Assembly (NCBI RefSeq): GCF_003573695.1
Contig: NC_039362.1
Location: forward strand, 112,633,120 to 112,697,119
From: Papaver somniferum
Lineage: Eukaryota > Streptophyta > Magnoliopsida > Ranunculales > Papaveraceae
Length of the DNA stretch: 64,000 nt
Reading direction: 5' to 3'
Below the pieces are notes generated by a model. It had not been told where the DNA came from. It saw only the letters and a list, made by a program, of their open reading frames with translations, and did no database searches. Of the stretch, positions 1 through 11,681 are shown piece by piece. Position numbers and translations under genes: made by a program. Every line of letters starts with the position of its first letter. Within the stretch, counting starts at the first letter, position 1.

Positions 1-779
1 AAGCCTTTATTTGTTGAATCTCCTTTCGCATCTCCTTCAACACTTCAAGAACATCAGAAAACTTCTGAGAATTTGAAGGAACGGCTCTTGGATTCCTCAC
101 ATTCCTTCTTTATCTTTTCAATGTTGGAGCTAGCGGAGATTTTTCTTTTTCCTTCATGATTGATGGATTAACAATCATGTTAACATCTTTTCCATCAGAA
201 GATATCATGCTTGGAGTATCCATACGTATGGGTTTGTGAGAGGAAATCACAAGTTGCTCAACAAGTAGTCTTGAGATAAAAAAAAGAAGTCACAGTGAAG
301 GAAAACATGAATGTAGGGTTTCGAAACCTTTAACTAGGTTCGTACACGATCAACTCTTGACTCTATGAAGAGTAGAATTGTCGATAATACCCTTTCTTTT
401 GTTTTTGATAGACAAAATGAAGAAAAACTAAGAAAAGAAATAAAAAAATTCCTAAAGCCTGAGTAATACAAAATCATTGTCTCTTTTGATCAGGCACATG
501 AGACAATATTTCCAAATCAACACAATCAAGTTTCGTTGTGGTGAACAACAATTTGTCCACCATTTTCCTCTTGAGAGGAATCCTCAGACTTCTGTCTATC
601 AAACCGACTCTACCATACTTTCTTCTCTAATGGCCTTGGTTTATCCTTGGAAACTAACTTCTTAGACGAAGATAAGATCCTACATACCTCAGCGGTCTTC
701 TGAGCAAGTTTAAGCTTCCTTGCTAAATGATTTGCTCTTCGTTGAAGTTTGTTGACGTGTCACAATTGGTGTTTGTACT

Positions 780-2079
780 TGTAACACCTTTAAAGTTCAT
801 GACCCTTTAGAGAACAATACGAACACGTCAAACTAGGATAAAAATCAGGTTTCTGAGATGTGCACGCAGCTAGACACATGGTGGAACCTGAAACATTGCA
901 GACAGAGTTTCCAAGAAATGGGTTAATTTTTTCTTCCATATTAGTTGGATTATCTTCTGAAAGAATATTGAAATTGATGTATGTATTGCTACAGTTATCA
1001 AAATCAATATTTTCACCAAGAAATGCAACACTTGATTTCTCCTCTTCATTAGAATCATAGCTGTCAGACATTTCATCAAGAGTTGCAGCAAGACCTTTGT
1101 TCCCAGTGTATTTTCTACGATTTGGGCATTCATTTGCAAAATGACCAAATCCTTTACACTTAAAGCACCGAGGCATATCCTCATCATCAGTTTCATCTGT
1201 TTCCCTATTTTTAGGAGGAATACGATTATGAGGTTTAACTGATTCTTTAGGCTTATCTCTGGAGAACCGTTTACTTCTCTTCAACAGAAGATCTCTAAAC
1301 TGTCTTGTGATCATCGAGACTGACTTGTCAAGATCTTCATCTGATAAATATGTCTCAGAATGATCATCTTCAGAGATATACACTTTTTTACTCTTATCAA
1401 GTAATTTAGTGTCCTTTTGTGCTTTGAACGCAACATCCTTAGTTTTGGATGAATGTTCGTGATCAAAGATCTTAAGCTTCCCAACCAGCGTATTTCTGGA
1501 AATATTATCAAGGTTATTTCCCTCAACGATGGCATGCTTCTTAGAATCATATCTAGATGGCAACGATCTGAGAATTTTCATCACAATGTCCTTTTCAGGA
1601 ATAGTCTTACCCAATGCAAAAGATGCATTAACAATTTCAGACACTTTGTGATTAAACTCATCAAATGTTTCCTCATCTGCCATACGAAGGTTTTCCCAAT
1701 CGGAATTAAGGTTTTGAAGCCTAGCTTCCTTTTCACTGGAGTTACCTTTGAATACGGTTTCCAAGATATCCCAAGCTTCTTGCGACTTAGTGCAATTAGT
1801 CACATGTGTTGAAGATTTGGGGTAATGGCATGTATGATCGCATTTAAACCGTCGGAGTTATGTTTGCAGCAAGTATCTCAGCAGGGCTGTATTCACCAAT
1901 AGGTTTGGGTACGTTTACATCTCCAACTGCCACAACGGGAGGATCATAGCCATTAACAACATATATCCATGATTGAAAATCACGCGCTTGAAGAAAAGCT
2001 CGCATAGCAATTTTCCACCGTAAGTAATTAGAGCCATCGAGACTGGTGGTGCGTTAATAGAGATAGCACCTCTGTCCAT
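780..2079 (-). pseudogene. copia gag pseudogene (UBN2-type domain plus CCHC zinc knuckle)
   Basis: Gag forms the virus-like particle of copia elements. The likely start codon is at 2077-2079, about 50 bp downstream of the PBS. The first 90 codons are broken by stops and frameshifts near 1805-1910, then a clean frame of 337 codons runs 1803-790. It opens with a UBN2/gag-polypeptide core (SQEAWDILETVF) and carries a CCHC knuckle, CFKCKGFGHFANEC (C-x2-C-x4-H-x4-C), at about 1130-1175. An acidic Ser-rich stretch follows, then a second half-knuckle (CSYCSLKGHEL) at the frame's end. Further left, 1-780 still shows Lys-rich, coiled-coil-like gag pieces with stops (for example ARKLKLAQKTAEV near 700-740). 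The breaks make this a pseudogene. Domain calls are by eye. Confidence 0.85.
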
Positions 2080-2129
2080 AGAGTCAGATCGCTACAAACA
2101 CAGACTTGTGAGGTCTTGAACGTGTTTGC

Positions 2130-2143
2130 CTGCTCTGATACCA
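2130..2143 (-). promoter_or_regulatory. primer-binding site, initiator tRNA(Met) type
   Basis: On the minus strand the LTR end is followed after two bases by TGGTATCAGAGCAG, the standard copia PBS complementary to the 3' end of initiator tRNA(Met). It fixes element orientation and the inner LTR edge at 2146. Confidence 0.93.
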
Positions 2144-2145
2144 AT

Positions 2146-4487
2146 TGAAAAAGCGGGGGTCTAACAACCACACCCAATATTTCGCTTAGAAATCTGTATG
2201 GACAAACTCTAATATACTTTCTAGAGAATCAACTAGACAATCAGACTCAATCTAGATAAAAGTATATCAAAGAGTTTATATCTCAATCTCTCGATTTGAT
2301 CTTTACTCAAGAAAATAGAAATCTGCGAGTCTTTATCAAGGAGAGATAAATTGGATGGTACCAAAAAACAATATCCAAGTGTCAATCAATTTAAATCAAC
2401 AACCAAAAGGTCGGATATTCTAATTGATTGAAAAACGCAGAACCTGTATTATTTCAATTATATACACAAATATAATGCGGAATAGAAATAACACAGACAC
2501 CAGAATTTTGTTAACGAGGATACGCAAATGCAGAAAAACCCCGGGACCTAGTCCAGATTGAACACACACTGTATTAAGCCGCTACAGACACTAGCCTACT
2601 CCAAATTAACTTCGGTCTGAACTGTAGTTGAACCCCAATCAATCTCATACTGATCCAAGGTACAATTATACTCCTACGCCTATGATCTCAGTAGAATACT
2701 GCGCACTTGATTCCCTTAGCTGATCTCACCCACAACTAAGAGTTGCTACGACCCAAAGTCGAAGACTTTAATAAACAAATTTGTATCACACAGAAAAGTC
2801 TACGATAATAGATAAATCCGTCTCCCACGAATATACCTACGAGTTTTGTTCCATCTTTTGATAAATCAAGGTGAACATGAACCAATCAATAATACCAGAC
2901 TTATATTCCCGAAGAACAGCTTAGTATTATCAATCACCTCACAATAATCTTAATCGACGCAGCCAAAAAAGATATTGCGGAATCACAAACGATGAGACGA
3001 AGTTTGTTTGTGATTACTTTTTATTCTGCCTATCGGAGATAGAAATCTCAAGCCAATTATTACAATTACTCGTACGATAGAAACAAAAAGATCAGATCAC
3101 ACAACTACGATAAAAGTAGTATCGGTCTGGCTTCACAATCCCAATGAAGTCTTTAAGTCGTTAACCTGGTTTAGAATAAGAAACCAAAGGTTAAAGGAGA
3201 ATCGACTTTAGCTTAGCACAACTAGTATCACACAGAATGTGTGGGGATCAGGTTTCCCAGTTGCTAGAGTTCTCCCTTATGTACACTTTCAAATCAGGGT
3301 TTGAAATCAATGTTAGCTTAGTAACAAAGCATTCAGTATTCACCGCTAGATGAAAACTTGATTAGATTCAAGCTAATATTTCTCAACCGTTAGATCGAAA
3401 ACTTAGCTTGTCACACACAAATGAAATGTCCAATTTTGGGTTTATGAACCGTACCCAAACATTAATGTTTGTTGGTTCAACAAGTCAACCAAAAGGTTAG
3501 CCATATGATTACTCTCATATCAACCTTATTCTTCTTCACCATAACTAGTTCAAATGACTCAAATGAACTAGTTAGAGAGTTGTTCAATTGCAAGGAAATC
3601 TTATGTAGTCACAAGACACAATTGAAGCAAAATCATCTTGATTCACTCGAATCGGTTCATGAACTTTATAGCCACGGTTTGCAAAAGCATTCCTTAGTTT
3701 ATTTAAACATTAGTTCAAGAACAACCGACTTTAGATATAATCTGCTCAAGTTCACGGACTGGGTTCACGGACTAAGCTCATGGAAGGAGTACACAAACTC
3801 CAGCAGAAAATCTCGGGCCTTATGCAAGTTCGCGGACTTGTCTCACGCCACTTCCATTTCTCTTGATCAACAAAGTTCGCAAACTTTGGTTCAAGGAATA
3901 AGGACTTATGCATATATGCGTTCCCATAACAATGCTTATATCCTACCAATGGTTATGTAATCTAAACTCTCATTTCAAATTGAAACATTCTTAGAGGACG
4001 TTATGTAGCCGTTATTCACAGACCATTTTTCGTCAGAGCAATTTTCAAAGTGATTGAAACATAACATGACTTTCGTCACTTGGTAAATATGAATTCGTCT
4101 AAAGCGAAAGCTTACCAACACACATTTAGAGAAATAGATAGGCGAGATAAACTCGGATCGAAATAGCAAATGTGTATAATAAAAGTCTATATATCAAAAC
4201 GACTTTTGTCTCAAGAGTAGGAGATGGAGTAAATAGACTTTTGAGTGACAGATAAGTTCAAGTCTCCACATACCTTTTAGTCGATGAAGATCCACCAGTT
4301 CCTTGAGTATTCCTTCGTCTTGTATGATGATTTCCATGGAGTCTTGATCTCAACTACACTTTCTATCCTAATCCAAGGCTTTAGCTCTAATAGGCTAGTA
4401 ATCCAGACTTATAGTTTTGATCACTAATATCGACAAACATGCTTGAGATAGCAACGCATGCGAGTTCGACCGAGCAATGCTCTAACA
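2146..4487 (-). repeat. 5' LTR of the left copia element (family A)
   Basis: The LTR is about 2.34 kb. On the plus strand it runs from TGAAAAAGCGGGGG to GTGCTCTAACA-like sequence (here AATGCTCTAACA); on the minus strand it begins TGTTAGAGC and ends in CA. Near-identical ends occur at 32688/38538, 42583/44993 and 46269/51508, which defines the family. The TATA position used by sister copies reads ccttatgtac here (3275-3284), so the promoter may be damaged. Confidence 0.93.
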
Positions 4488-7107
4488 GTACCCATCGTAT
4501 ATTTCTTCATAGAAGTATGAGATTTCTGATTTGTGAATGAATGAACGAGGACCCATATGAATGAATGGAAATTTTACCAAAATACGTCACCAGAAAATTC
4601 AGAACTCGCCCTTTTAATGAAAACGCTGTAGAATCTCGTCTGATGTCGGATTTTCGCGATCCACCCATGGTTTTTCATGCCCGAGAGATTTCCAAGCTTT
4701 AACAAAGAAGATTTTTGAGTTTTGAGGATGTTTAGGGCCCGAAATAGGCGAAACAGTAAACTTCCAGGAGACTTCCAAAAAAATTTCAGCTGCCATGTAG
4801 TCCAATGTTTTGGCCACATCTCTTTGCTAGTTTCTCCAATTGCTATGAATTTTGGATATGTTGTAGAGGACATCCATACAAAGAGAATGGCATATTACCC
4901 ATCCATAGATTATTCACCAATTTCTCCCAGATCGCTGCTTTGTGCGGGACAGTGTAAAATCATCTCAGACGAGCTTGTTGTAAACCACTCCTGTTATGTC
5001 TTTAGACCATTACCTTTTGTCTTGAACGGTTGGTGAAGGATTTTAATGTCATTGATTCATTTGAGATCAGGACCCCTCGATTGATACATGAGCATGGTGC
5101 TTGCAGTGCCATCTTGTTTCTGTCAGTCGTAGAAACATCACTCCTGAAACCCTGGTCACGGGACCATGACTGAGATTTCTCTCAAGAGGAGGTGATGTAA
5201 TGACCATGGTTGCATGTCCCGGCGGTAGCATTACTTTTATGATAAATGATCAGCATATGAGAGTCTGGTGCCACGGGTCTTGGACTGTGAAACTGATCGT
5301 CATGATCAGTGGACCGTCAGTCCCCAGTATTTTGTTAAATCTCTCCTTTTTGTTTCTCTTTCTTCTGGTAAGACCTAGATAGAGGACCCAGGTAGAAAAA
5401 TTGATGTAAAGACCTAGGTGGTCGAAGTTGGAGGTATCTTGATGAAGGACTCAGCGGAAAGACCTGTTGAACACCGATCGACTGTGGAATTTATGAATCC
5501 CGTCTAAGAATTGTTGCTTGCATGTTGTATGCTCTGGAAGCTGTAGGAACCTCATACGACGTCGGAATTCGATGCTTGACCACAACTTTTGAAGCTAAGA
5601 GACTGAGTTATCATATGAGAAAAGAATCACTCAATTTGGAGTTGTAGATGTCAGCCAACGAAGGTGCACATTTGTAATTTGTAATCCCGTACATAATTTT
5701 CAAATTTCATAGACCTGGCAGTAAAGGCCACATCTTTCAGCTCGTATGTCCGATTAATGCACCCTTTTGGTATGTTGTAGAAGATACATAGATGAACATC
5801 TTTTGTTGAGGAAGAATTGTCCCATTCCTTACCCGTTGGTACGTTTTTCTAAACCCATGGCCCGAAGTGTGTTGTATCTCATTTGTAGAGGTGATGAGAA
5901 CATCTTGTAGAAGTCTTTGGCTTGTGCCCACCAGTCGTGCAAGCTTTGGGAAGACTTTCATGTGAACATATTTTAATGTCTGCACATCTTGACACGAATC
6001 ATTAATTCTTGGAGAAGTCCGCTTCATCGAGCGATGATGCTTCAGAGAATGGTTTGTTGATGAAGCCCTGTCATGAGGATGTTGCTCCTGAGACCGTTGT
6101 TGATGTTGAGATCACGATTGAAATTTATCCAGAAATTCTTGTTGATGCTGAGATCATGCACAGAGTTCCTCCAAATATCCTTGTTGATGCCGGTTCGAGG
6201 TTGCTCCAGAGAACAAAATGGTTAGAACCATGATTTTATGTGATCAGTGAAGAGAAGAAGTTCCTCAGTCGTGCAGGGGATTGTGATGTAGAGAAGTTCC
6301 GTTGATGAAGTTTCACGGAATCACCTCAGGTTGCCCAGTGTATGTTGAAGGAGTTAGTGTCGTTCATGTATGAATGATCTTGCATCTTCAGAAGTCTTAT
6401 CATGGGATAGTGAAGACTTATCGATTGTAGTTCAGTTACGCTTCGATCGTGCTGGTGTTGACTTAGTGTGTTCATCGTCGATATATTTGGGATGAAGCTA
6501 GATGTGCCATTATAGGAGGGGTACCCTTTGATTGGGAGTACAATTTGAATGCTTCTTAGATGCTTGAGCATTAAAGCGTCATATCCCTTAAGCATCGAAT
6601 GTCTTAGCTTTGATCGTCTCGGTCGTGAGTATCCTCTGTTGATTCAACATCCTTTTCGTTGCGGTAGTGGGATTCAACACTTGTGCAGTCATCAGAGCTT
6701 TCTGATTTTGTGGCACGCATGGACACTCCTAAGGATATGGAGAAACGCCCAAAGTGTTCTTTGGCATGCTTGGACATTATCTCAGTAATGAACGTCTCAG
6801 TGCTCGATTCGGAGAAATGTTAGATTCAACCACTTGGTAACATACTAATATGGTGAAGCTACCATTCATAACGTCTTGCAGAGTTGCTAGCAGAATTGAG
6901 TCCCCATGCTAGGATAGCATGTGAGGAAATAAATAACATAGACATGGAAGGAATGAGACTTGCCTGAGTGCGGAACCTCTTGATGAATGTCTATGCATCT
7001 TTTGCATATCCTTGCTTCAACCTCGTCAAAGTTCAAAATTCCTCCAACTGCTTTGATGATGGAATGTCCGCCAAATCTTCTGGATCAGAACATTCTTCGT
7101 TGGAGAG
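4488..7107. other. unassigned old repeat sequence, probably internal part of the gypsy element
   Basis: No convincing coding region. The segment lies between the copia LTR and the family B insertion, and its right edge is contiguous (minus the insertion) with the minus-strand gypsy protease region at 26014. Short minus-strand peptides near the junction, such as SDPEDLADIPSSKQLEEF at about 7045-7100, look like gypsy polyprotein linker, with stops. I found no reverse transcriptase motif. The motif cagtccccag at 5318 is also found in the gypsy element at 26350 and 26577, which supports common origin. Confidence 0.4.
6097..6197 (+). repeat. 42-bp tandem repeat, about 2.4 units
   Basis: Units start at 6097, 6139 and 6181, each beginning ttgttgatg. 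The plus-strand frame 6009-6233 gives a 14-residue peptide repeat (PEILVDAEI, PPNILVDAG). It may be the relic of a repetitive coding segment or simply a minisatellite; the frame is only 74 codons. Confidence 0.7.
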
Positions 7108-8294
7108 TGTTGATGGTGGTTTTTAGCTTAGGGTTAAAATCGTAAAACCTTGCATCTGATGTGACGCTACTCTGCAAGGAAACAGAGCCACGTGTGCTAA
7201 CCTCTCCACTGGCAAATTTATTGAGCCGCTCAATATATTTACATGAAATTTATCCAGACTGGCGAATCCCAGATGTTCTGTAAATTTCGGTGCCTCGCGC
7301 ATGTTCACTTAATATAAGTTTCTCTGGATGCCTTCTATGCTATGTTCTCCGGCTGAACTCTTAATGTTGATATGGCATGACGATTTGTGTTCACTCGCAG
7401 CAGAGTAGCATGAATCTCCAAGTATCAAGAATAAGATCTTTGCATAAGGTATTCAATCAGAAAAGCATGCTGCTCTCTGGCAACGAACTTAAAAGAGCTC
7501 TGTGTCGACACATAGAATTCAGTCAACCTGACTAACTTGCAGAAGTTAGGGTTTCGCGCCTCGCGCAATATACCACACCTTGCTTGTCAAAATTAATTAA
7601 ATTCGCTACGCCCTAGCTTGCCAGCCCCACTTCCCATCGACCAATCAGGTCGCCCTAAATGCACCACGCGCATTCCGAACAAGGCCACGCCCTAGCTTGT
7701 TGGCCCCACTTCCCATTGACCAATCAGGTCGCCCTAAAGGCGCCACACTCTCACCAGAAGTGTGGTCGTGCCTTATGTTTGGCCGACCCCCTTTTGTGGC
7801 CAATCACGTTACTCTAAACTTGCCACCATGCATTAAAGGCCAAAAACACCCTACCGCGGCAACTTCGCAACATGCCAACTTCGTGGCAACCTGCCATAAA
7901 TAGCCACCCACGACAATTTCTATTCTTGTGGCCGTTTCCACACTATGGCCTTGCCATGGTTCCTTTGGCATAGCCATGGCGCCAATTGCACAAAATTCGT
8001 GCCATGCCGCAACCACATGCCACGTACACCAATTAGGTTTTCGACAAACCCTAATTTGAGAAAATTGCTACCAAAGCCAAATAACGTTCCCAGATCAATG
8101 GGATTGGCGTGGAAATAGGGCCAATATTTAAACGCCACATGTGGGTCCGACTCCACGACGCCTTGGCCACGCCAAACCCTAATTCTTCCACGAAGAATTC
8201 TTCCATGGCGCCTTGGCCACGCCAAGCCCTAATTCTCCCACGGGGAATTCTTCCATGGCGCCTTGGCCACGCCAAGCCCTAATTCTCCCACGGG

Positions 8295-8299
8295 GAATT
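8295..8299 (+). repeat. target-site duplication of family C element, left copy
   Basis: gaatt here matches gaatt at 16853-16857. The empty site is still visible in the sister LTR at about 24640, where the sequence reads ggggaattcttcc without an insertion. Confidence 0.95.
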
Positions 8300-10331
8300 T
8301 GATGAGTGCTAAAAAGTGCATATTTCTATATATTTTTCTTGGCATTTAACTCATCTTTTGTGCATTAATTCTACATTTTATCCCATATTCTGTGTTTTCG
8401 TTGTTTTCAAGAATAAATACTTTTCTTAATTAATTTTGCATTTTAGGTACTAAATAAAGCCTGGTTATCTCACGGAGCGAAAAGAGCAAAGGAACGGCAA
8501 AGACTCCCGCTAGGAGGAAGCGAAGAATGATGTTTGCAAGAGCCGGATCAACTAGAAGTGGGCTTGAAGAGGAAGAATTGTTCTTAAAGAAGATATGGGA
8601 TTGGCATACCCAAGACCCAAAACCCTGACCCAAAACCATTTCCATTATCCATACCCATTTCCATGAGAGCCGTCAGATTGGATCCATCTCATCATCCAAC
8701 GGTCGCCTCATCATTGTGCATCAAACTCCGAAGCTCCTGTCAAACACTATAGTACCTAACTCCATCTGAAGCCGTCAGTTTTGTTGTATCTCATCATCCA
8801 ACGGTCGCTCCTATCGCGCCGTTGGATCATTCCATCACCTTTTCATCCTAGATTTCGCTTCGCTGAGCATCAACCTTTGATACACCCGGCTCACACCGTA
8901 GCATCAGAAATCTACACCCTCAACCAAACGAACCCTAATCCCATTTCCATCGTTATTTTCTCTTCTCTCCTCCCTCACCTCTGCAAAACTCTCTTCTCGT
9001 CTGCAACGCCACCTCCTCCACTGTCTCCTCTGCCGCAACCATTTCTATCACTGCCACCACCTCCATCAGCTCAGTCCTTCCCCCAAAACCCATCCCTCTA
9101 CTAGCCTAGACATTTTACAAAACTCGCACCTCTTTCTCTGAACCCTAGGGTGTGGGATTTGTAAAACATCTCGAGCTAGTATTTCAGAGACAACAAGAGC
9201 AGCAGCATTAGCAGAGGAGGAGAAGTACGAGCATGGGTCGAAGTAGAAATCACAGTGGGTGAGTTGAATTGAAAATTCCCAAAATCAAAATTAGGGTTTC
9301 AAAATTTTGGGTTTCAAAATTTGGGGGAAAACATTGTACTATACATTGAGAACATTGGGTGTATGTAAAACGGATTCCTGGGCTAGCCAGAGCTTCACCC
9401 AAGAGGACTGGACTAGCCAGTTCCTCAGCTGTGTTATCTTCAGTTCATGTTTTGTTTGAATGCAATGTTGTTTCAAGTGTAATTTCCATGTTCTAAGCTC
9501 ATAACTAGGGTGATGAGGAAACCCTTTGAGCCATTGCTAAGTTTCATTCACTTATAAACATAATTCTTGTTGTGCTTGAAATGTTTAGGATAGTCTTAAT
9601 CAAAGCACTTTACATTTTGCTCTCACAGTGCATGTCATGTATGCATTGTAGTTAGAACACCACCATGTGATTGTGCTACAGCTCATGCTTAATTGTCTGT
9701 TATGAATCCTCTGACTAGTTGTACTCTAAATCAGACAATTAGTACTTAGGATGAATACTTTAGTTGTGATTAGAAAATCCTTTAGGTTGTTAAAACACCT
9801 AAGTGGATTCTCTGCGGGTAGTTGCAGTGTGAGATCCCCAACTACTACAAGGTTTATAATTATCTTAGTGCCTTTAGCCTCCTTTCTAACCCAACCCTTT
9901 GATGAGCAGCAGACATAGAACCTCCACTGCCATCTAGTTAGTCAGTTGAGCCAAGAAGCTCACTGATAACTATACAAGGGACAAGATTTATGTGGAACTA
10001 GGATAACTTAGTCTAGGTGAAATGGTGGAATCTAATCCCTAGTCTTCACCCAAAATCCCTCTTTCCTTTACTGTTTCTTGTTTTTATTTGATTCCCTTTA
10101 CTTCTTTGCTGTCACTTCACTGCCTTAGGCTCATTGCCTTTGTTTCATTAGCTCACTGCCACTGCTACACTTAGAGATCTAGCTTAGCTAGGAAACCTTC
10201 AATCACACACACCTAGTCTCTGTGGTTCGACCCTGACTTGCACACATCTACTACAACAGACCCTGTGCACTTGCAGGTATAACAAGTAGGCTTCTTTCTT
10301 GCTCTTATTTTACACTCTGAAAAGCCTACCA
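8300..10331 (+). repeat. 5' LTR of family C element
   Basis: 2032 bp, TG...CA. The last 110 bp contain ctctgtggttcgaccctgac, a U5-like block also seen in reverse at 62690-62720 and about 45965. Short Pro/Ser-rich frames at 8781-9104 and 15412-15639 are LTR sequence, not genes. Confidence 0.95.
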
Positions 10332-10337
10332 AGTTTT

Positions 10338-10355
10338 TGGCGCCGCTGCCGGGGA
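10338..10355 (+). promoter_or_regulatory. primer-binding site, tRNA(Asp)-like
   Basis: TGGCGCCGCTGCCGGGGA sits six bases after the 5' LTR. It differs by one or two bases from the PBS of plant Athila-type elements, usually attributed to tRNA(Asp). Confidence 0.9.
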
Positions 10356-11681
10356 CTTGGCATTGTGTGGTTGCTGTTTTTCCTTGCTTTCTTTTGCTGC
10401 TATTCACTTGCATATCTTGCATTTAGTATAATCATTTAGTGTAAGCATTTATCTCATCATAACTTGCATTCATTACTGTATATTCATATTTGCATTGCAT
10501 ACTCATTGCATCTTGCTGTCCTGATTGCATATCATATTTGCATATTAGTCATCTTTACAGTCTTGCAGTCAATCTTGCATTACAGTTCTTGTTCACTGCC
10601 TTTCTTTGCTGTCCTTGACATTTTTGTTGAGTGACCAGGTACTGTGACCTTGCTGTGAGGCTGAGAACAAACCTCTGGTGCTGTTGTGCTGCTGTGAAGC
10701 CCAAATAGAACTGCTACTGCCAAGCCTGCAACATTGCCCCTGTTCAACTACTGCTTGTGGTGCTGCTGAACTTGTGGTGCTGCTGTTGCTACTGAGCTGC
10801 TTCTCCTGCTGCTGCTTCCGGTCCTGAAGCTGTTTCCCCTGCTGTTGTTGCTGTGACCTTGCTGTGAGGGCCACAAACTGACCTGGTGCTGCTGCTGTTT
10901 CCTGCCAGGCCAAGCCTGTTGCTGTTGCTGAGTTGATCTGGTGTTGTTGTCTGCTGCTGCTGTAGCTAGACCAAAACACAACTGGGCTACACAAGCTAAG
11001 GAAAAGAACAAGGCCCAACTGGGTTGTGCAACTAAAAACAGAGCAGCTGGGCTGTGCTTAAGCAAGTAAGCCTAAACCCATTAAGAGAACCCAACCTGTG
11101 GGCTTCCATTTTTAATTTGTGGGCTTGTAATAATTTTTTCCATTTTTTTGTTGGGCTTGTAATTTAAGTTAACTTTTGGGTTTGTATTTGAGCTTAACTG
11201 TGGGATTTTCCCTATCAAAATTTTGGGTTTCAAAAACCCAACAAACAACCTAAACAAGTTTAACTGAACCTACCAACTCAGCTGGGCTTCGTTAGTTTCT
11301 GGGCTTGCTGAAGTCGTTAGTGGGCCGTGTACCCAAACTCTAGGCCGAAAGTTGGGCTCTGTTTCACAACAATTTTTCCAAAAACCAACAGTGGGCTTGG
11401 CCTTTTATCCCATAAAACCAAAGTTTTCAAAACCCAATAAACCAAAGTGTTTTCTTTCCCCATTAAGTCCAAATTTTCTAAAACCCATTAAAAACCAAAT
11501 TTCTTTTTCAAACCCGACAAAACCAAATTTTTAATCCCATAAAAACCAAATGTTTCCATCAAAAACCAAATGTTTTTCATTCCCATCAAAACCAAAATCT
11601 CCCATTAAAACCAAATTTTTCCCAAAAATCCAAATCCATTAAAAACCAAATTTTGGGCTTTGTAACATAGTTACTTAGCTT
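10356..11681 (+). other. untranslated leader of family C with two low-complexity blocks
   Basis: 10640-10970 is rich in ctg/ttg trinucleotides. Gln-rich open frames on the opposite strand (10593-11065) are a by-product of this. 11380-11665 is a degenerate tandem of about 20 bp built on ccattaaaaaccaaattttt. No clear promoter is visible. Confidence 0.75.

Larger units (their letters stand above)
1..4487 (-). mobile_element. Ty1/copia (SIRE-like) retrotransposon, family A, cut by the left window edge
   Basis: Minus-strand element whose upstream end is the LTR at 2146-4487; the body extends leftward out of the window. The order LTR, initiator-tRNA PBS, gag (UBN2-like domain then CCHC knuckle) is that of plant copia elements, and the long LTR and long gag resemble the SIRE group. 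The target-site duplication cannot be checked because the other LTR is outside; the five bases on the right flank are gtacc (4488-4492). Gag is broken, so this copy is probably dead. Family and orientation are clear; the SIRE assignment is inference. Confidence 0.85.

Noticed and set aside
4574..4873. Two overlapping minus-strand frames (99 and 67 codons)
   Set aside because: No recognisable motif, frames compete, and the region is old repeat sequence.
8781..9104. Pro/Ser-rich plus-strand frame, repeated at 15412-15639
   Set aside because: It lies in both LTR copies of family C and is compositionally driven; no start context or domain.
10593..11065. Two overlapping Gln/Ser-rich minus-strand frames of 105 and 141 codons
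   Set aside because: They mirror a CTG/TTG-rich leader on the plus strand of the family C element; low complexity explains the openness.
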